Assembly: GCA_028289425.1 (NCBI GenBank)
Contig: JANQPL010000004.1
Span: forward strand, 124,001 to 188,000
Length of the DNA: 64,000 nt
Direction of reading: 5' to 3'
Source: Alphaproteobacteria bacterium
GTDB taxonomy: Bacteria; Pseudomonadota; Alphaproteobacteria; JANQMY01
A program made the position numbers and the translations under genes. This document shows positions 16,766 to 25,862 of this stretch, one piece after another. The notes under the pieces were generated by a model. It was not told where the DNA came from and did no database searches. It was given only the letters and a program-made list of their open reading frames with translations. Position 1 is the stretch's first letter; every line of letters begins with the position of its first letter.

Positions 16766-17532
16766 TGACAACAGCAGCGCCCCGCCGGGTGCTGGTGACG
16801 GGGGGCGCCCGCGGCACAGGTGCCGCGATTGTGACGTCCCTTGCTGCATTGGGATACGGCATCGATTTTACCTACGCCACATCGGACGAGGCGGCTCAGA
16901 AACTCATAACATCGTGTACGGAGCATTATCCGGACGCGACCCTTACCGCGACCCGATGCGATTTCGCCGACAAACAAGACGTGGAAGCGCTGGCGAACCG
17001 CTTGGAGAGCGAGGGCAATTATTTCGCTCTGGTGCACAATGCGGGCACCACCTATGACAGCCTGGCGGCGATGGTCGATCAGGCGGCTGCGGAGCGGCTT
17101 ATGCAGGTCAATTTTTGGTCCTTAACCCGGCTTGTTAAGGCGGTGATCCGGCCCATGACCCGCGCGCGCGACGGGCGGATTATTGCTATCGGTTCGATTA
17201 CCGCCATTCGCGGCACCAAAGGCAATGCTATCTACGCAGCCAGCAAGGCGGCGTTAAGCGGATACATCACCACGCTGGCAGGCGAAATCTCACGCCGAAA
17301 TGTGACCGCCAACTACATCGCGCCAGGCTTTATCGATACGGACATGCTGGAGCCTTATGCCGATGTCCGGGACGCCCTGGAAAAACAAATCCCCGCCGGC
17401 CGCTTTGGACGTCCGGAAGAGGTTGCGGGTTGCGTCGCCTTTTTGCTCTCGGATGCGGCAGCTTATATTTCCGGCACGACCCTAACGGTTGACGGCGGAT
17501 TGTCGTCGGCGCTGGCGACCAGCAATGGATAG
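16765..17532 (+). CDS. 3-oxoacyl-ACP reductase-like short-chain dehydrogenase (FabG-like)
   Basis: 255 residues. Rossmann motif TGGARGTG at 12-19, then the HNAG motif (Ala/Asn structural site) near 94-97 and the catalytic Ser144, Tyr157 and Lys161 (AIYAASKAAL). The C-terminus has DGGLSSALA, as in FabG. It should reduce the 3-oxo group after condensation, completing the KR step of the elongation cycle. An SDR is not one of the genes I recall from the best-known rhizobial acpXL-lpxXL run, so this may be an extra or replacement member. It is coupled to the ketosynthase by TGATG. Confidence 0.88.
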   Translation: MTTAAPRRVLVTGGARGTGAAIVTSLAALGYGIDFTYATSDEAAQKLITSCTEHYPDATLTATRCDFADKQDVEALANRLESEGNYFALVHNAGTTYDSLAAMVDQAAAERLMQVNFWSLTRLVKAVIRPMTRARDGRIIAIGSITAIRGTKGNAIYAASKAALSGYITTLAGEISRRNVTANYIAPGFIDTDMLEPYADVRDALEKQIPAGRFGRPEEVAGCVAFLLSDAAAYISGTTLTVDGGLSSALATSNG

Positions 17533-17540
17533 ACGCGACT

Positions 17541-18566
17541 ATGAAATCGTTACAGCTTATTGAGGAAAAAAAACTCGAACTGGTCGACGGACCCGCGCCG
17601 GACGCACCGGCCGAAACGGAAGTTCAAGTGGCCATGAAGTCGATCGCACTTAATCACATTGACGTTTGGGGCTATCGCGGCATGGCGTTTGCCCAGCGGA
17701 CGCTGCCCATCGTGGTGGGCGCAGAGGGTGTGGGCGAAATCGTCGCCATCGGATCGGGCGTTTCCAACTTCAAGCCCGGCGACAAAGTCGCGCTTTACGG
17801 CGGCAAGACCTGCGGGCATTGCCCTGCGTGTACGGAGGGCCGCGATAATCTGTGCGAAAACATCGCCGGTGTCATGGGATTTCACGTGGACGGCATGGCC
17901 GCGGAGCTCATCAACATAGAGGCCCGCCTGGTGATTCCGATTCCCGACGGCATTTCGTGGACCGATGCAGCCTGCGCGCCTGTCACGTTTTCCACGGTCG
18001 AACACATGTTGTTTGACAATGCCAAGCTAAAACGCGGCGAGAAGATCCTAATTCACGCAGCCGGGAGCGGCATCGGGTCCACCGCCATTCGCATGGCCAA
18101 GGACCTTGACTGCGAAGTGTTCACCACGGTCGGGTCCGATGAAAAGGTGGAGAAAGCAAAAGCTCTTGGGGCGGATCATGTGATCAACTACAACGAAAAA
18201 AGGTTCGAAAGCTATGTGCGCCGCCAAACGGGAAAGAAAGGCGTCGATGTGGTGTTCGAACATATCGGCCCCGATACCTGGGCAGGCAGCATATTCGCCC
18301 TTAAACGCGGTGGCCGGCTGGTTACCTGCGGCTCCACCAGCGGCGTCTCCGCCGAAACCAATCTGTTTAGCGTCTTCCAGCAGCAGCTCCACATTTTCGG
18401 CTCATTCGGCGCTTCAATGCGAAATGTGGCCGATGGCCTGGACAAGATGGCGCGCGGTATCCGCCCGGTGATCGATTCCGAGTTTGACGTGGGCGATCTG
18501 CAATCCGGTCTCGACCGGCTGATTAATCGGCAGGTTTTCGGCAAAGTCGTCATCCATATGGGCTAA
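17541..18566 (+). CDS. MDR-superfamily reductase (adh2XL-like), probable enoyl reductase
   Basis: 341 residues. Medium-chain dehydrogenase fold with a structural zinc site Cys91-x2-Cys94-x2-Cys97-x7-Cys105. The usual catalytic zinc Cys near residue 38 is replaced (ALNHIDVWGYRG), so alcohol dehydrogenase chemistry is unlikely. The cofactor motif AAGSGIGSTA is NADPH-type. Enoyl reductases of the MDR class (MECR/ETR1, PKS ER domains) share this loss, and an enoyl reductase is the one step otherwise missing from this cluster. The rhizobial counterpart is called fabXL or adh2XL. It lies 8 bp after the SDR gene and is the last gene of the run. Confidence 0.85.
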   Translation: MKSLQLIEEKKLELVDGPAPDAPAETEVQVAMKSIALNHIDVWGYRGMAFAQRTLPIVVGAEGVGEIVAIGSGVSNFKPGDKVALYGGKTCGHCPACTEGRDNLCENIAGVMGFHVDGMAAELINIEARLVIPIPDGISWTDAACAPVTFSTVEHMLFDNAKLKRGEKILIHAAGSGIGSTAIRMAKDLDCEVFTTVGSDEKVEKAKALGADHVINYNEKRFESYVRRQTGKKGVDVVFEHIGPDTWAGSIFALKRGGRLVTCGSTSGVSAETNLFSVFQQQLHIFGSFGASMRNVADGLDKMARGIRPVIDSEFDVGDLQSGLDRLINRQVFGKVVIHMG

Positions 18567-18753
18567 GGCCGGGTCGAAACCAGGCACCCCGCCGGTGTCA
18601 GCCGCATCCCCGTTCAACCAGCGCTCATGAATATGTGAAACCAATGCGTGTGGCCAAGCCTTTCCTCTGCCCACAACTGTCCTAAAATCTATCTGGCCGT
18701 CCGATCCAAATAAGACAAGCAACAATATAAGGCGCCGCCGGACCAGTCACGAA

Positions 18754-20700
18754 ATGCAACAGCAAACCAAAACCGGCTTCGCCCTGTTCGGCGTTCTGAT
18801 GTGTCTTGCAACGTTCCTTGGAACCATTCGTGCGAGCAGCGCCGTTGAATATCCCGTTTCCGCGTTCGCCAATCTGCCAAACATGGAGTTCCCAGCGCTG
18901 TCTCCCGACGGCCGATATATCGCCTTTCTTCGGCCAGTGAACGGCCGGCGCGCCCTTTTTGTGGGGCGGCGTGGCGTCCCCCATACGGAAGCACGTCATC
19001 TCGAGTTCACGGCGGACATCGATTTCAACATCGATTGGTTCAGATGGGTGAGCAACCGCAATCTGATCTTGGCCACCAACTTTACCGGAAAACGGAACGG
19101 CCTCCAGACGATAGAAACGCGGCTGGTGACGGTTGCCCGTGACGGCGGCTTCATCAAATCGCACGAGCTGCGGCGCGGACGGTACCGTCCGCAAGTGCAA
19201 ACGGACGTCATCGACTTCCTCTACGCTGAGCCAAACCAAATCCTGATCAGCATGGAAGCCAATTCCGATGGCCGCATCGACGCTTTCAGGCTGAACACGC
19301 GATCCGGGCGATTGCGCACGGAAGCGCGGGGTACCGTGAACACGCATCGCTGGGTTACCGATCATCAAGGATTAATTCGTATACGAATTGATGTGGTTGG
19401 CACCGAAAAACGCGTTTTTCTGAGGCAGCCGGGCGGAAATTGGCGTATTCTTCGCCGGTTCGATTTTTTTGACGACCCGGATTTTCAGCCCCACGGGTTC
19501 ATAGATGACGACACGCTTTATGTGGTGTCGACACATGAAAACGACCGACGTGGGCTATACACGTTCAGCATCTCGCAAGACGATTTTCAGGAACACCTTT
19601 TTCTGCATGAAAAGGTGGATGTGTTAAGCCTGGGCCGCTACCGGGACGGTAAGATTTGGGGTGTCCAATACGCTACGGATCACTTTGCCACAAAAACGTT
19701 TGAGCCAGACGCCGCGCGCGTTCATGGGGCGGTCAACCGTTTGTTGCCGGACACCTTCAATTTTTTTCTGAACCACAGCGACGATAAGCAATATTACATT
19801 TTCTATGCCGCAACGGCCAATGATCCCGGTACGTATTACCTCTATGACGACACGTCCGGACAGGTGAGCATGATCAGCCGCCGGTATCCGATCTTGGATC
19901 CGAACAAATTGGGCCGCGTTGCGCCGTTTAAGTTTAAGGCACGAGACGGGCTTGAAATTTCGGCCTATGTCACCTTGCCGGCCGGGGCGCGTCTCTCCGA
20001 CACAACAAAAAAGTGGCCGGTTGTGGTGATGCCCCATGGTGGCCCGCGCAGCCGGGATTATCCAAGCTTTGATTATGCGGCACACTTCCTGGCAAACCGA
20101 GGCTATGCGGTGCTGCGCATCAATTTCCGCGGGTCGCTTGGGTATGGGCGCGCCTTCGAAGCCCTGGGGTTCAGGCAATGGGGCGGGACCATTCAAGAAG
20201 ACATCACGGACGGTTATCGCGCGCTTGTGGCCACCGGGTTTGCGGCGCCGTCGAACGCTTGCATTCTGGGGGGCAGTTTTGGCGGGTACTCGGCCCTGAT
20301 GGGGGCGGCACGATGGCCGGCCCTTTACCGCTGCGCCATCAGCGTCAACGGAGCCACCGATCTGTTGCGTTTTGCCCGGTTCGCCAAGAGTTATCGGTTC
20401 TCGGATTTAGTGGCACGTCGGCTGGGAGACCCCATACGGGATGCCCGTCTATTGCGCGACACATCACCCTTAAATCTGGCGGACCGGATTCGCATTCCTG
20501 TCTTGCTTATCCACGCAGAGAATGACCGGCGCGTAACGCCCGATCACAGCCAAGAGATGTATGACACGCTTTTGGCGTCGGGAAAGCGAGCCGAGCTGTC
20601 GATCATCCCCGGCAGCGACCACGGGCTGAGCAGAAGTGCCTATCGCACACGGTATCTGAGTGATGTGGAACGTTTTCTAGAACAACATCTGAAGCGTTGA
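18754..20700 (+). CDS. S9 family (prolyl oligopeptidase-like) exported peptidase
   Basis: 648 residues. N-terminal signal peptide (about 1-30), then a beta-propeller region with SPDGRYIAFLRPV repeats, then an alpha/beta hydrolase domain from about 410. Catalytic triad is Ser near 508 (GGSFGGYSALMGA), Asp near 591 (HAENDRRVTP) and His near 622 (GSDHGLS). The order and motifs match dipeptidyl/acylaminoacyl peptidases of family S9. It probably trims peptides in the periplasm. It occupies the place where lpxXL normally follows the VLCFA genes, and shows no link to them. No ribosome site is obvious. Confidence 0.92.
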   Translation: MQQQTKTGFALFGVLMCLATFLGTIRASSAVEYPVSAFANLPNMEFPALSPDGRYIAFLRPVNGRRALFVGRRGVPHTEARHLEFTADIDFNIDWFRWVSNRNLILATNFTGKRNGLQTIETRLVTVARDGGFIKSHELRRGRYRPQVQTDVIDFLYAEPNQILISMEANSDGRIDAFRLNTRSGRLRTEARGTVNTHRWVTDHQGLIRIRIDVVGTEKRVFLRQPGGNWRILRRFDFFDDPDFQPHGFIDDDTLYVVSTHENDRRGLYTFSISQDDFQEHLFLHEKVDVLSLGRYRDGKIWGVQYATDHFATKTFEPDAARVHGAVNRLLPDTFNFFLNHSDDKQYYIFYAATANDPGTYYLYDDTSGQVSMISRRYPILDPNKLGRVAPFKFKARDGLEISAYVTLPAGARLSDTTKKWPVVVMPHGGPRSRDYPSFDYAAHFLANRGYAVLRINFRGSLGYGRAFEALGFRQWGGTIQEDITDGYRALVATGFAAPSNACILGGSFGGYSALMGAARWPALYRCAISVNGATDLLRFARFAKSYRFSDLVARRLGDPIRDARLLRDTSPLNLADRIRIPVLLIHAENDRRVTPDHSQEMYDTLLASGKRAELSIIPGSDHGLSRSAYRTRYLSDVERFLEQHLKR

Positions 20701-20776
20701 CCAGTTTTCATTTTTATTAAACTGGGTTCTACTTTTCACCAAAAGACTAATGGTGGGACAACTCTCCATTTTTTTT
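20701..20776 (+). terminator. possible terminator after the S9 peptidase gene
   Basis: A weak inverted repeat CCAGTTT / AAACTGG starts at 20701, and a run of eight T follows at 20769-20776 after an imperfect ATGG/CCAT stem. Neither stem is GC-rich, so confidence is low. Confidence 0.35.
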
Positions 20777-20833
20777 GGCCGAGGTTTTTGCTATGGTTCT
20801 GCAAAAGTCACAATGAAGAGGTGATCGGCGCCA

Positions 20834-21268
20834 ATGGCAGAGAAACAACAGGTTCCCATCGCAGAGGGGCTATTTACCTGGCCCTCCAGCGATCCGCATT
20901 TGATCGGCACGCGCGAAAAATCCACCGGGCGCATCACGTTCCCGCCGATCAAGCGCTATGGCGAAGAACAAGAAGCGCGCTACGAAGATGTGGAACTATC
21001 CACCCGCGGCACGTTGTGGACCTGGACCATTCAGCGGTTCCTTCCCAAATCACCGCCCTATGCGGGGCCTGAAACCATGGAAACCTTCAAGCCGTACCCG
21101 GTGGGCTATGTGGAGCTGCCGGGGGAAGTGAAGGTAGAGAGCCGCCTGGTGGAATGCGAGCCGGAAGACTTGAAAATCGGCATGGAGATGGAACTGGTCG
21201 TGACCAAGTTCAAGGAAGACGACGCCGGCAATGACGTGATGATGTTCGCGTTTCGGCCCGCCCAATAG
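20834..21268 (+). CDS. DUF35 OB-fold protein without zinc-ribbon cysteines
   Basis: 144 residues. The DUF35 layout is present: an N-terminal linker region (FTWPSSDPHLIGTREKSTGR), the FPPIKRY motif, then the OB fold from about 50. DUF35 proteins normally carry a rubredoxin-like zinc ribbon with two Cys-x2-Cys pairs before the OB fold; here the only cysteine is in the OB fold (VECEPED), so the metal site is lost. These proteins pair with thiolase-like SCP2/Ltp proteins in CoA-thioester chemistry such as sterol side-chain aldol cleavage, and the next gene is exactly such a protein. Ribosome site AGAGGTG. Confidence 0.85.
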   Translation: MAEKQQVPIAEGLFTWPSSDPHLIGTREKSTGRITFPPIKRYGEEQEARYEDVELSTRGTLWTWTIQRFLPKSPPYAGPETMETFKPYPVGYVELPGEVKVESRLVECEPEDLKIGMEMELVVTKFKEDDAGNDVMMFAFRPAQ

Positions 21269-21313
21269 ATTTTATATTCAGCACAAAGATTAAAGGCCCA
21301 AGGGAGAATTGAT

Positions 21314-22453
21314 ATGGATGTCGCGATTGTAGGGATTGGAATCCACAAGTTTGGGCGGACCGAAGGTGTTTCCGGCCGCGAGCAGGGCGCATTTGCAGCG
21401 CGCCAAGCGCTGGCGGATGCGGGCGTCGAATGGTCGGACATGAACTTCGCCTATGGCGGCAGCGCGGCGGCGGGAACGGCCGACTCCCTTGTGAATGATC
21501 TAGGCCTGACCGGTTTGCAGTTTGTGAACGTGTCCAATGGCTGCGCGACGGGCGGCAGCGCCCTTCTTTCCGCCTACACGGCGATTAAGTCGGGAGAGTT
21601 CGACATTGGCATGGCCGTCGGCTTCGACAAGCACCCGCGGGGCAGCTTCAACCCGGACCCGGAAGCGTCTGGCCTGGGCAAATGGTATGGCGATGTGGGC
21701 ATGATGCTCACCACCCAGTTCTTCGGCATGAAGATTCAACGCTACATGCATGATTTCGGCATTTCGCGCGAAACCCTGGCCATGGTAGCCGAGAAGGCCT
21801 TCATCAACGGTTCAATGAACCCCAATGCCTGGCGCCAGTCGCCGGTGGATATCGACGAAATCCTCAATGGCATGATGGTGAGTGACCCGCTGACCAAATA
21901 CATGTTCTGCTCGCCGTCCGAGGGAGGTGTGGCTCTTATTCTGGCACGGGCCGATAAGGCGCACCAATACACCGACCGCCCGGTCTATCTGAAAGCGGCC
22001 AGCATTCGAACGCGCCATTACGGATCGTTTGAAGTGTTCAATCCGTCTCTCGCCATTGAGCGCGCCCCGAGTCCGACAGTGTTTGCCGCCAAAGCCGCTT
22101 TTGAGATGGCGGGCATCGGCCCCGAAGATGTGGATGTGGCACAATTGCAAGACACGGAAAGCGGTGCCGAAGTTATGCACATGGCGGAAAACGGCTTCTG
22201 TAAGGACGGGGAGCAAGAAGAGCTGATCAAATCCGGTGCCACACGGATCGGCGGAAAAATGCCGGTCAACACAGATGGCGGGTGCTTGGCGAATGGCGAG
22301 CCCATCGGTGCATCCGGCTTGCGTCAGGTGTACGAGAATGTGGTCCAATTGCGTGGCCATGCGGGCGAGCGCCAAGTGGAAGACGCAAAAGTCGCCTACT
22401 CGCATGTCTACGGCGCGCCGGGCTTGAGCGCGTGCACGATCTTGGTGAACTAA
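21314..22453 (+). CDS. thiolase-like (SCP2/Ltp family) protein
   Basis: 379 residues, with GGGAG before the ATG. The nucleophile-loop Cys77 is kept (VSNGCATGG), but the thiolase catalytic His motif GHP reads GEP (ANGEPIGASG), the HDCF motif is QDTESG, and the C-terminal CxG cysteine is absent (SHVYGAPG). That pattern fits lipid-transfer-protein thiolase homologues such as Ltp2, which catalyse retro-aldol cleavage with a DUF35 partner rather than thiolysis. The DUF35 gene directly precedes it. The pair probably acts on a CoA ester of a branched or steroid-like acid; the substrate cannot be read from sequence. Confidence 0.87.
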   Translation: MDVAIVGIGIHKFGRTEGVSGREQGAFAARQALADAGVEWSDMNFAYGGSAAAGTADSLVNDLGLTGLQFVNVSNGCATGGSALLSAYTAIKSGEFDIGMAVGFDKHPRGSFNPDPEASGLGKWYGDVGMMLTTQFFGMKIQRYMHDFGISRETLAMVAEKAFINGSMNPNAWRQSPVDIDEILNGMMVSDPLTKYMFCSPSEGGVALILARADKAHQYTDRPVYLKAASIRTRHYGSFEVFNPSLAIERAPSPTVFAAKAAFEMAGIGPEDVDVAQLQDTESGAEVMHMAENGFCKDGEQEELIKSGATRIGGKMPVNTDGGCLANGEPIGASGLRQVYENVVQLRGHAGERQVEDAKVAYSHVYGAPGLSACTILVN

Positions 22454-22482
22454 CCGTAAAGATACTTCAGAACTGAATGTTA

Positions 22483-22513
22483 GGCCGCGGCATGTCCGCG
22501 GCCTTTCTTGTTT
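22483..22513 (+). terminator. intrinsic terminator after the thiolase-like gene
   Basis: 8-bp stem GGCCGCGG / CCGCGGCC with a five-base loop, followed by TTTCTTGTTT. 29 bp after the stop codon. Confidence 0.9.
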
Positions 22514-22603
22514 GGCTAGAGCAAGCAACGCACCGCTAGACTGCTGCCTCGGCGTGGTAGGCGCGCGTTTACCTTCACGTGCTAGATGGTACGAATTAAA
22601 CGG

Positions 22604-22624
22604 GCCGATCGGCCGCCGATCGGC
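22604..22624. promoter_or_regulatory. double CCGATCGG palindrome upstream of the beta-lactamase-like gene
   Basis: GCCGATCGGC (perfect 10-base palindrome) and CCGATCGGC sit two bases apart, about 65 bp before the ATG at 22689. Could be a paired operator; a nested hairpin is equally possible. Confidence 0.3.
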
Positions 22625-22688
22625 TATGGTAGCGCCTTAGCCACCCGATAAGGTTTCGTTCAGAGTTAATGACAGACGCATTTCGCCG

Positions 22689-23954
22689 ATGAACAAACGT
22701 CGTTTCTTTACCGCCATGCTCATTCTTGTGGTGCTTATCGGCGCAGTCACCTTCGTGCGTCAGCCGGTCTTTTGGTACCGCTATTTCGCGATCGGCCCCG
22801 ATGTCTGGACGGCGCAACCCATCGTGTTTCGCCCTCGTGAGGTTGTGCGCGGCGCCGAAAATGTCGAACTGCCCTTTGTCGACGGCGACAATTGGGCGAT
22901 CACGCCGCGGGCAATCAATGCGGCGATTAATCACTCGGAAATCCGGGATACCGATGCCCTGATCGTGCTGCAAGGCGGACGGGTGGAGGTGGAGCGTTAT
23001 TGGGGTACCGCCACGCGCGACACAGTCTATAACGGGTCAGCCGTGGCCGCCGTTACCGCGGCGATCGTCACCGGCATTGCCATCGATGAAGGCTTCATCG
23101 GCTCCGTCGACGATCGGATCGGAAACTACATCCCGGCGTGGGAAAACGATAAGCGTGGCGACATCACCCTGCGTCAGGCCCTGCAAATGAGAAGTGGGCT
23201 AAAGCCGATCGATTACCGTGGATGGCCGTGGTCCGAAGGGAGTGCCTATTTGTTCGGAGCGCATTTCGAACGGTCCCTTCTGAGGTCCGAATTGGCGCAT
23301 TCTCCGGGGGCCCAATGGCAATACAATCCAGACGACATTAACTTGGTCGGATTGGTCGTCGAGAAAGCGACCGGTAAGCGGTATGCGGATTATTTGTCCG
23401 AGAAGCTATGGCGGCCGCTAGGCCAAGCCCACAGCCTGGTTTATGTAGACCGGAAGAACGGCACGGCCATGAAATCCTGTTGCCTGATGTCGCGCCCGAT
23501 GGACTGGGCAAAGATTGGGCAACTCATACTCGATGAAGGACGCTTCGGTAGTAAGCAAATCGTTTCCGCTTCTTGGATTCGCCAGATGATCACGCCATCA
23601 TCGGCGTCCGACCGGTTCGGGTTTCAGGTGTGGCTTGGGGATAGCTACATCGATTATTCCGGGGCGACGATTTTTGATCCCAATGCCTACAAGATGCCCG
23701 CCGCGGAGCCATTTTCGGCCAGCAATGTGATCGTGCTGCACAGCCCGGGATTTCAGCGCGTCTGGATCTTCCCGGAATATGAGTTGGTCGTCGTAAGAGC
23801 GTCGAGCCAAACGACGGATAACTGGGACGAAACCTATCTGTCGAACCTGCTCATTGGCGGTTTGACGGCCAACCGCTTGCCGAGCCCGACGGCCGCGCCG
23901 ACAGCACCTATTCGGGTCAACGACCAAACGATCTTCTTGGACGAAGACGAATGA
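22689..23954 (+). CDS. class C beta-lactamase-like serine hydrolase homologue, apparently inactive
   Basis: 421 residues with an N-terminal membrane anchor (7-25). The fold markers of the class C/esterase group are clear: YWGTATRDTVYNGS, GIAIDEGFIGSVDDRIGNYI, ITLRQALQMRSGLK, and a C-terminal FPEYELVVVR. The S-x-x-K nucleophile motif reads S117-A-V-A120, so the essential lysine is gone. The YxN motif appears as YNPDD with Pro in the Asn position, and the third motif is HSPGF. The protein is probably periplasmic and non-catalytic, or works by another mechanism. It is a single-gene unit. Confidence 0.8.
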   Translation: MNKRRFFTAMLILVVLIGAVTFVRQPVFWYRYFAIGPDVWTAQPIVFRPREVVRGAENVELPFVDGDNWAITPRAINAAINHSEIRDTDALIVLQGGRVEVERYWGTATRDTVYNGSAVAAVTAAIVTGIAIDEGFIGSVDDRIGNYIPAWENDKRGDITLRQALQMRSGLKPIDYRGWPWSEGSAYLFGAHFERSLLRSELAHSPGAQWQYNPDDINLVGLVVEKATGKRYADYLSEKLWRPLGQAHSLVYVDRKNGTAMKSCCLMSRPMDWAKIGQLILDEGRFGSKQIVSASWIRQMITPSSASDRFGFQVWLGDSYIDYSGATIFDPNAYKMPAAEPFSASNVIVLHSPGFQRVWIFPEYELVVVRASSQTTDNWDETYLSNLLIGGLTANRLPSPTAAPTAPIRVNDQTIFLDEDE

Positions 23955-23967
23955 GGCTTGTCCTAAG

Positions 23968-24321
23968 CTAGGGCGTACTGCTCGACGTGGCGGACTGGGT
24001 CGATTCCTGACTTTGAGTGTTGATCTCTGTCGACCGATCTATGGCGACCGCTTCGGGATATGGACCCCCATAGCCTGCATCTGCCGGAGCGATGCCGCAT
24101 TTGGGCCGGCGGATCCCACAGTCCCATCGGTAGCCGGCCGGTGTGCCGTGGGCGGCACTGGCGTGGAAATATTTGCATTCGCATGCCACGTCCGCCTGAC
24201 AGCTCAGGCTGCCGGCCACCTCCACCGAACATTTTGGAACCGCTGCCGGTTCGGCATATGCGGGAAGGACAAAAAGCGGCACCAAAATTACAAGGTTCAA
24301 GGGAAGCCGATACATACGCAT
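23968..24321 (-). CDS. small exported cysteine-rich protein
   Basis: 117 residues from ATG 24321 (GTG 24336 and ATG 24315 are alternatives). Residues 1-23 form a signal peptide ending PAYAEP. The mature part has six cysteines in a short region (PKCSVEVAGSLSCQADVACE, then WDCGIRRPKCG), likely disulfide-bonded, and a Ser/Thr/Gln-rich tail. I do not recognise it. It lies 98 bp downstream of the histidine kinase gene on the same strand and may be co-transcribed with it. Confidence 0.6.
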   Translation of the reverse strand: MRMYRLPLNLVILVPLFVLPAYAEPAAVPKCSVEVAGSLSCQADVACECKYFHASAAHGTPAGYRWDCGIRRPKCGIAPADAGYGGPYPEAVAIDRSTEINTQSQESTQSATSSSTP

Positions 24322-24419
24322 TACCCAGTTTTCCACAATTGTTCACGGCGGTCTGATTGGCTGATCGGACCCAGTGTGCAGGCGTAGCATTTACATTTCG
24401 TTGAGATTTGGCCAGGTGC

Positions 24420-25862
24420 TTACGAGGCAATCATGGGCAGTGTCACCCGCACGATCAGGCCGCCCCCGTCCCGGTCGTCCAGTTCAATGTCACCTCCGTG
24501 TTGGCGGGCAATATTGCGCGAGACCGAAAGCCCAAGGCCGGTACCGCCCGTTTCCCGGTTTCTGGACGTTTCCAAACGATAAAACGGCGTAAACACTTTT
24601 TCCCGTTGATCGGCCGGGATGCCGGGCCCCCGATCTTTGAACTCTATGGTGAATAGGTCGGCGGAGGTGATCAGCGCGATGGTGACTTCCCCGCCATAAG
24701 CGATGGCATTGTTGGCCAGATTGGCAAAGGCCCGGCGCAACGCCACGGGGCGTCCCTCAAATACCGCATGCTCCGGCCCTTCATAGGCCGCTGTATGGCC
24801 CATGTCGGAGAGGTCTTCGCTGAGGCTTTGCAGGAGCTGCCCCAGATCGAAGCGGGTGGTTGCTTCCGCCTTACTGTCGTCGCGGGCAAACGCAAGCGTT
24901 TCCGACAACATCTGTTCCATTTCATCCAGATCGGCCAGCGCTTTTGCCTTCTGCTCTTCGTCTTCGATGAATTCGGAGCGCAGGCGCAAGCGCGTAAGCG
25001 AGGTACGCAGATCATGCGAAATGGCGGCAAACATCTGTGTACGGTCTTCAATGAAGCGCCGCAGCCGCTCCTGCATCTGATTGAAGGCATGAGTCGCCCG
25101 GCGCAACTCGCGGGAGCCGCGCTCCGGCAACGGCGGCGCATTCACATCGACACCCAGCCGGTCGGCCGCATGGGCAAACCGGCGCAAGGGCCGCGTCATC
25201 CTATGAGCCGCCCAGAACACGCCGATGATGATAAGCGCCCAGGTGAAGAACCCCCAAAAGCCGGGACCGTCATCCACATCCCACATGTCCGAATCCGCAA
25301 GCCCGAATACCAGATCGCCGTCGCTGACGCCCACCGTGACGACAACCCAATAGGTATCGTCGACCACACTTCCGTCATCGGTGAGAATCAACTCGGCCAG
25401 CTCTGTGTGATGTCTCTTGTTGGCGAACCCGAACGTTACGTCCCTACCCTTCAAATCGGGGATGACTTTATCTGTATACTTATCAATATCCTCGGAGATG
25501 TATTTGGGCACCTCCCACATAGGCGGCAACTGTTGTGTATGCGCAATACGGAAGACAGGGCTGTTCACCGCTCTTAACAGGGAGTCGCGGTTCTCGGGCT
25601 GCTCTTCCCAAAGGGTGACAATCTCAAAGATCTGACGTGCCACCGCCTGCTGCAGCGCGAGCTGTGCGTTCTGATTGCGTTCCCGAAAGATGACGAAATG
25701 GGTGATGACCTCGATCAAAAACAGACTCACCAACAGAACCATGGCGACGCGAAACCCCATGCCGCCGGTAAAACCGCGATCGGAGATACGCCGCCGATGC
25801 TTCTTAAACCACGCCTTACGGCGTTCGTTCCGTGGCGGGGCGGTCGAGTCCGTTGTCATCAA
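24420..25862 (-). CDS. EnvZ/CpxA-type sensor histidine kinase
   Basis: 480 residues. Membrane segments at about 34-58 and 202-221 enclose a periplasmic sensor region of 140 residues. HAMP follows at 222-275, then the phosphoacceptor His283 (AAISHDLRTSLTRLR), the N box with Asn385 (NLANNAIAYGG), the G1 box DRGPGIP and the G2 box GGTGLGLS. It overlaps the response regulator gene by four bases (ATGA), so the two are translated together. The divergent LTXXQ protein gene and the tandem half-sites between suggest an envelope-stress role like CpxA. Confidence 0.95.
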   Translation of the reverse strand: MMTTDSTAPPRNERRKAWFKKHRRRISDRGFTGGMGFRVAMVLLVSLFLIEVITHFVIFRERNQNAQLALQQAVARQIFEIVTLWEEQPENRDSLLRAVNSPVFRIAHTQQLPPMWEVPKYISEDIDKYTDKVIPDLKGRDVTFGFANKRHHTELAELILTDDGSVVDDTYWVVVTVGVSDGDLVFGLADSDMWDVDDGPGFWGFFTWALIIIGVFWAAHRMTRPLRRFAHAADRLGVDVNAPPLPERGSRELRRATHAFNQMQERLRRFIEDRTQMFAAISHDLRTSLTRLRLRSEFIEDEEQKAKALADLDEMEQMLSETLAFARDDSKAEATTRFDLGQLLQSLSEDLSDMGHTAAYEGPEHAVFEGRPVALRRAFANLANNAIAYGGEVTIALITSADLFTIEFKDRGPGIPADQREKVFTPFYRLETSRNRETGGTGLGLSVSRNIARQHGGDIELDDRDGGGLIVRVTLPMIAS

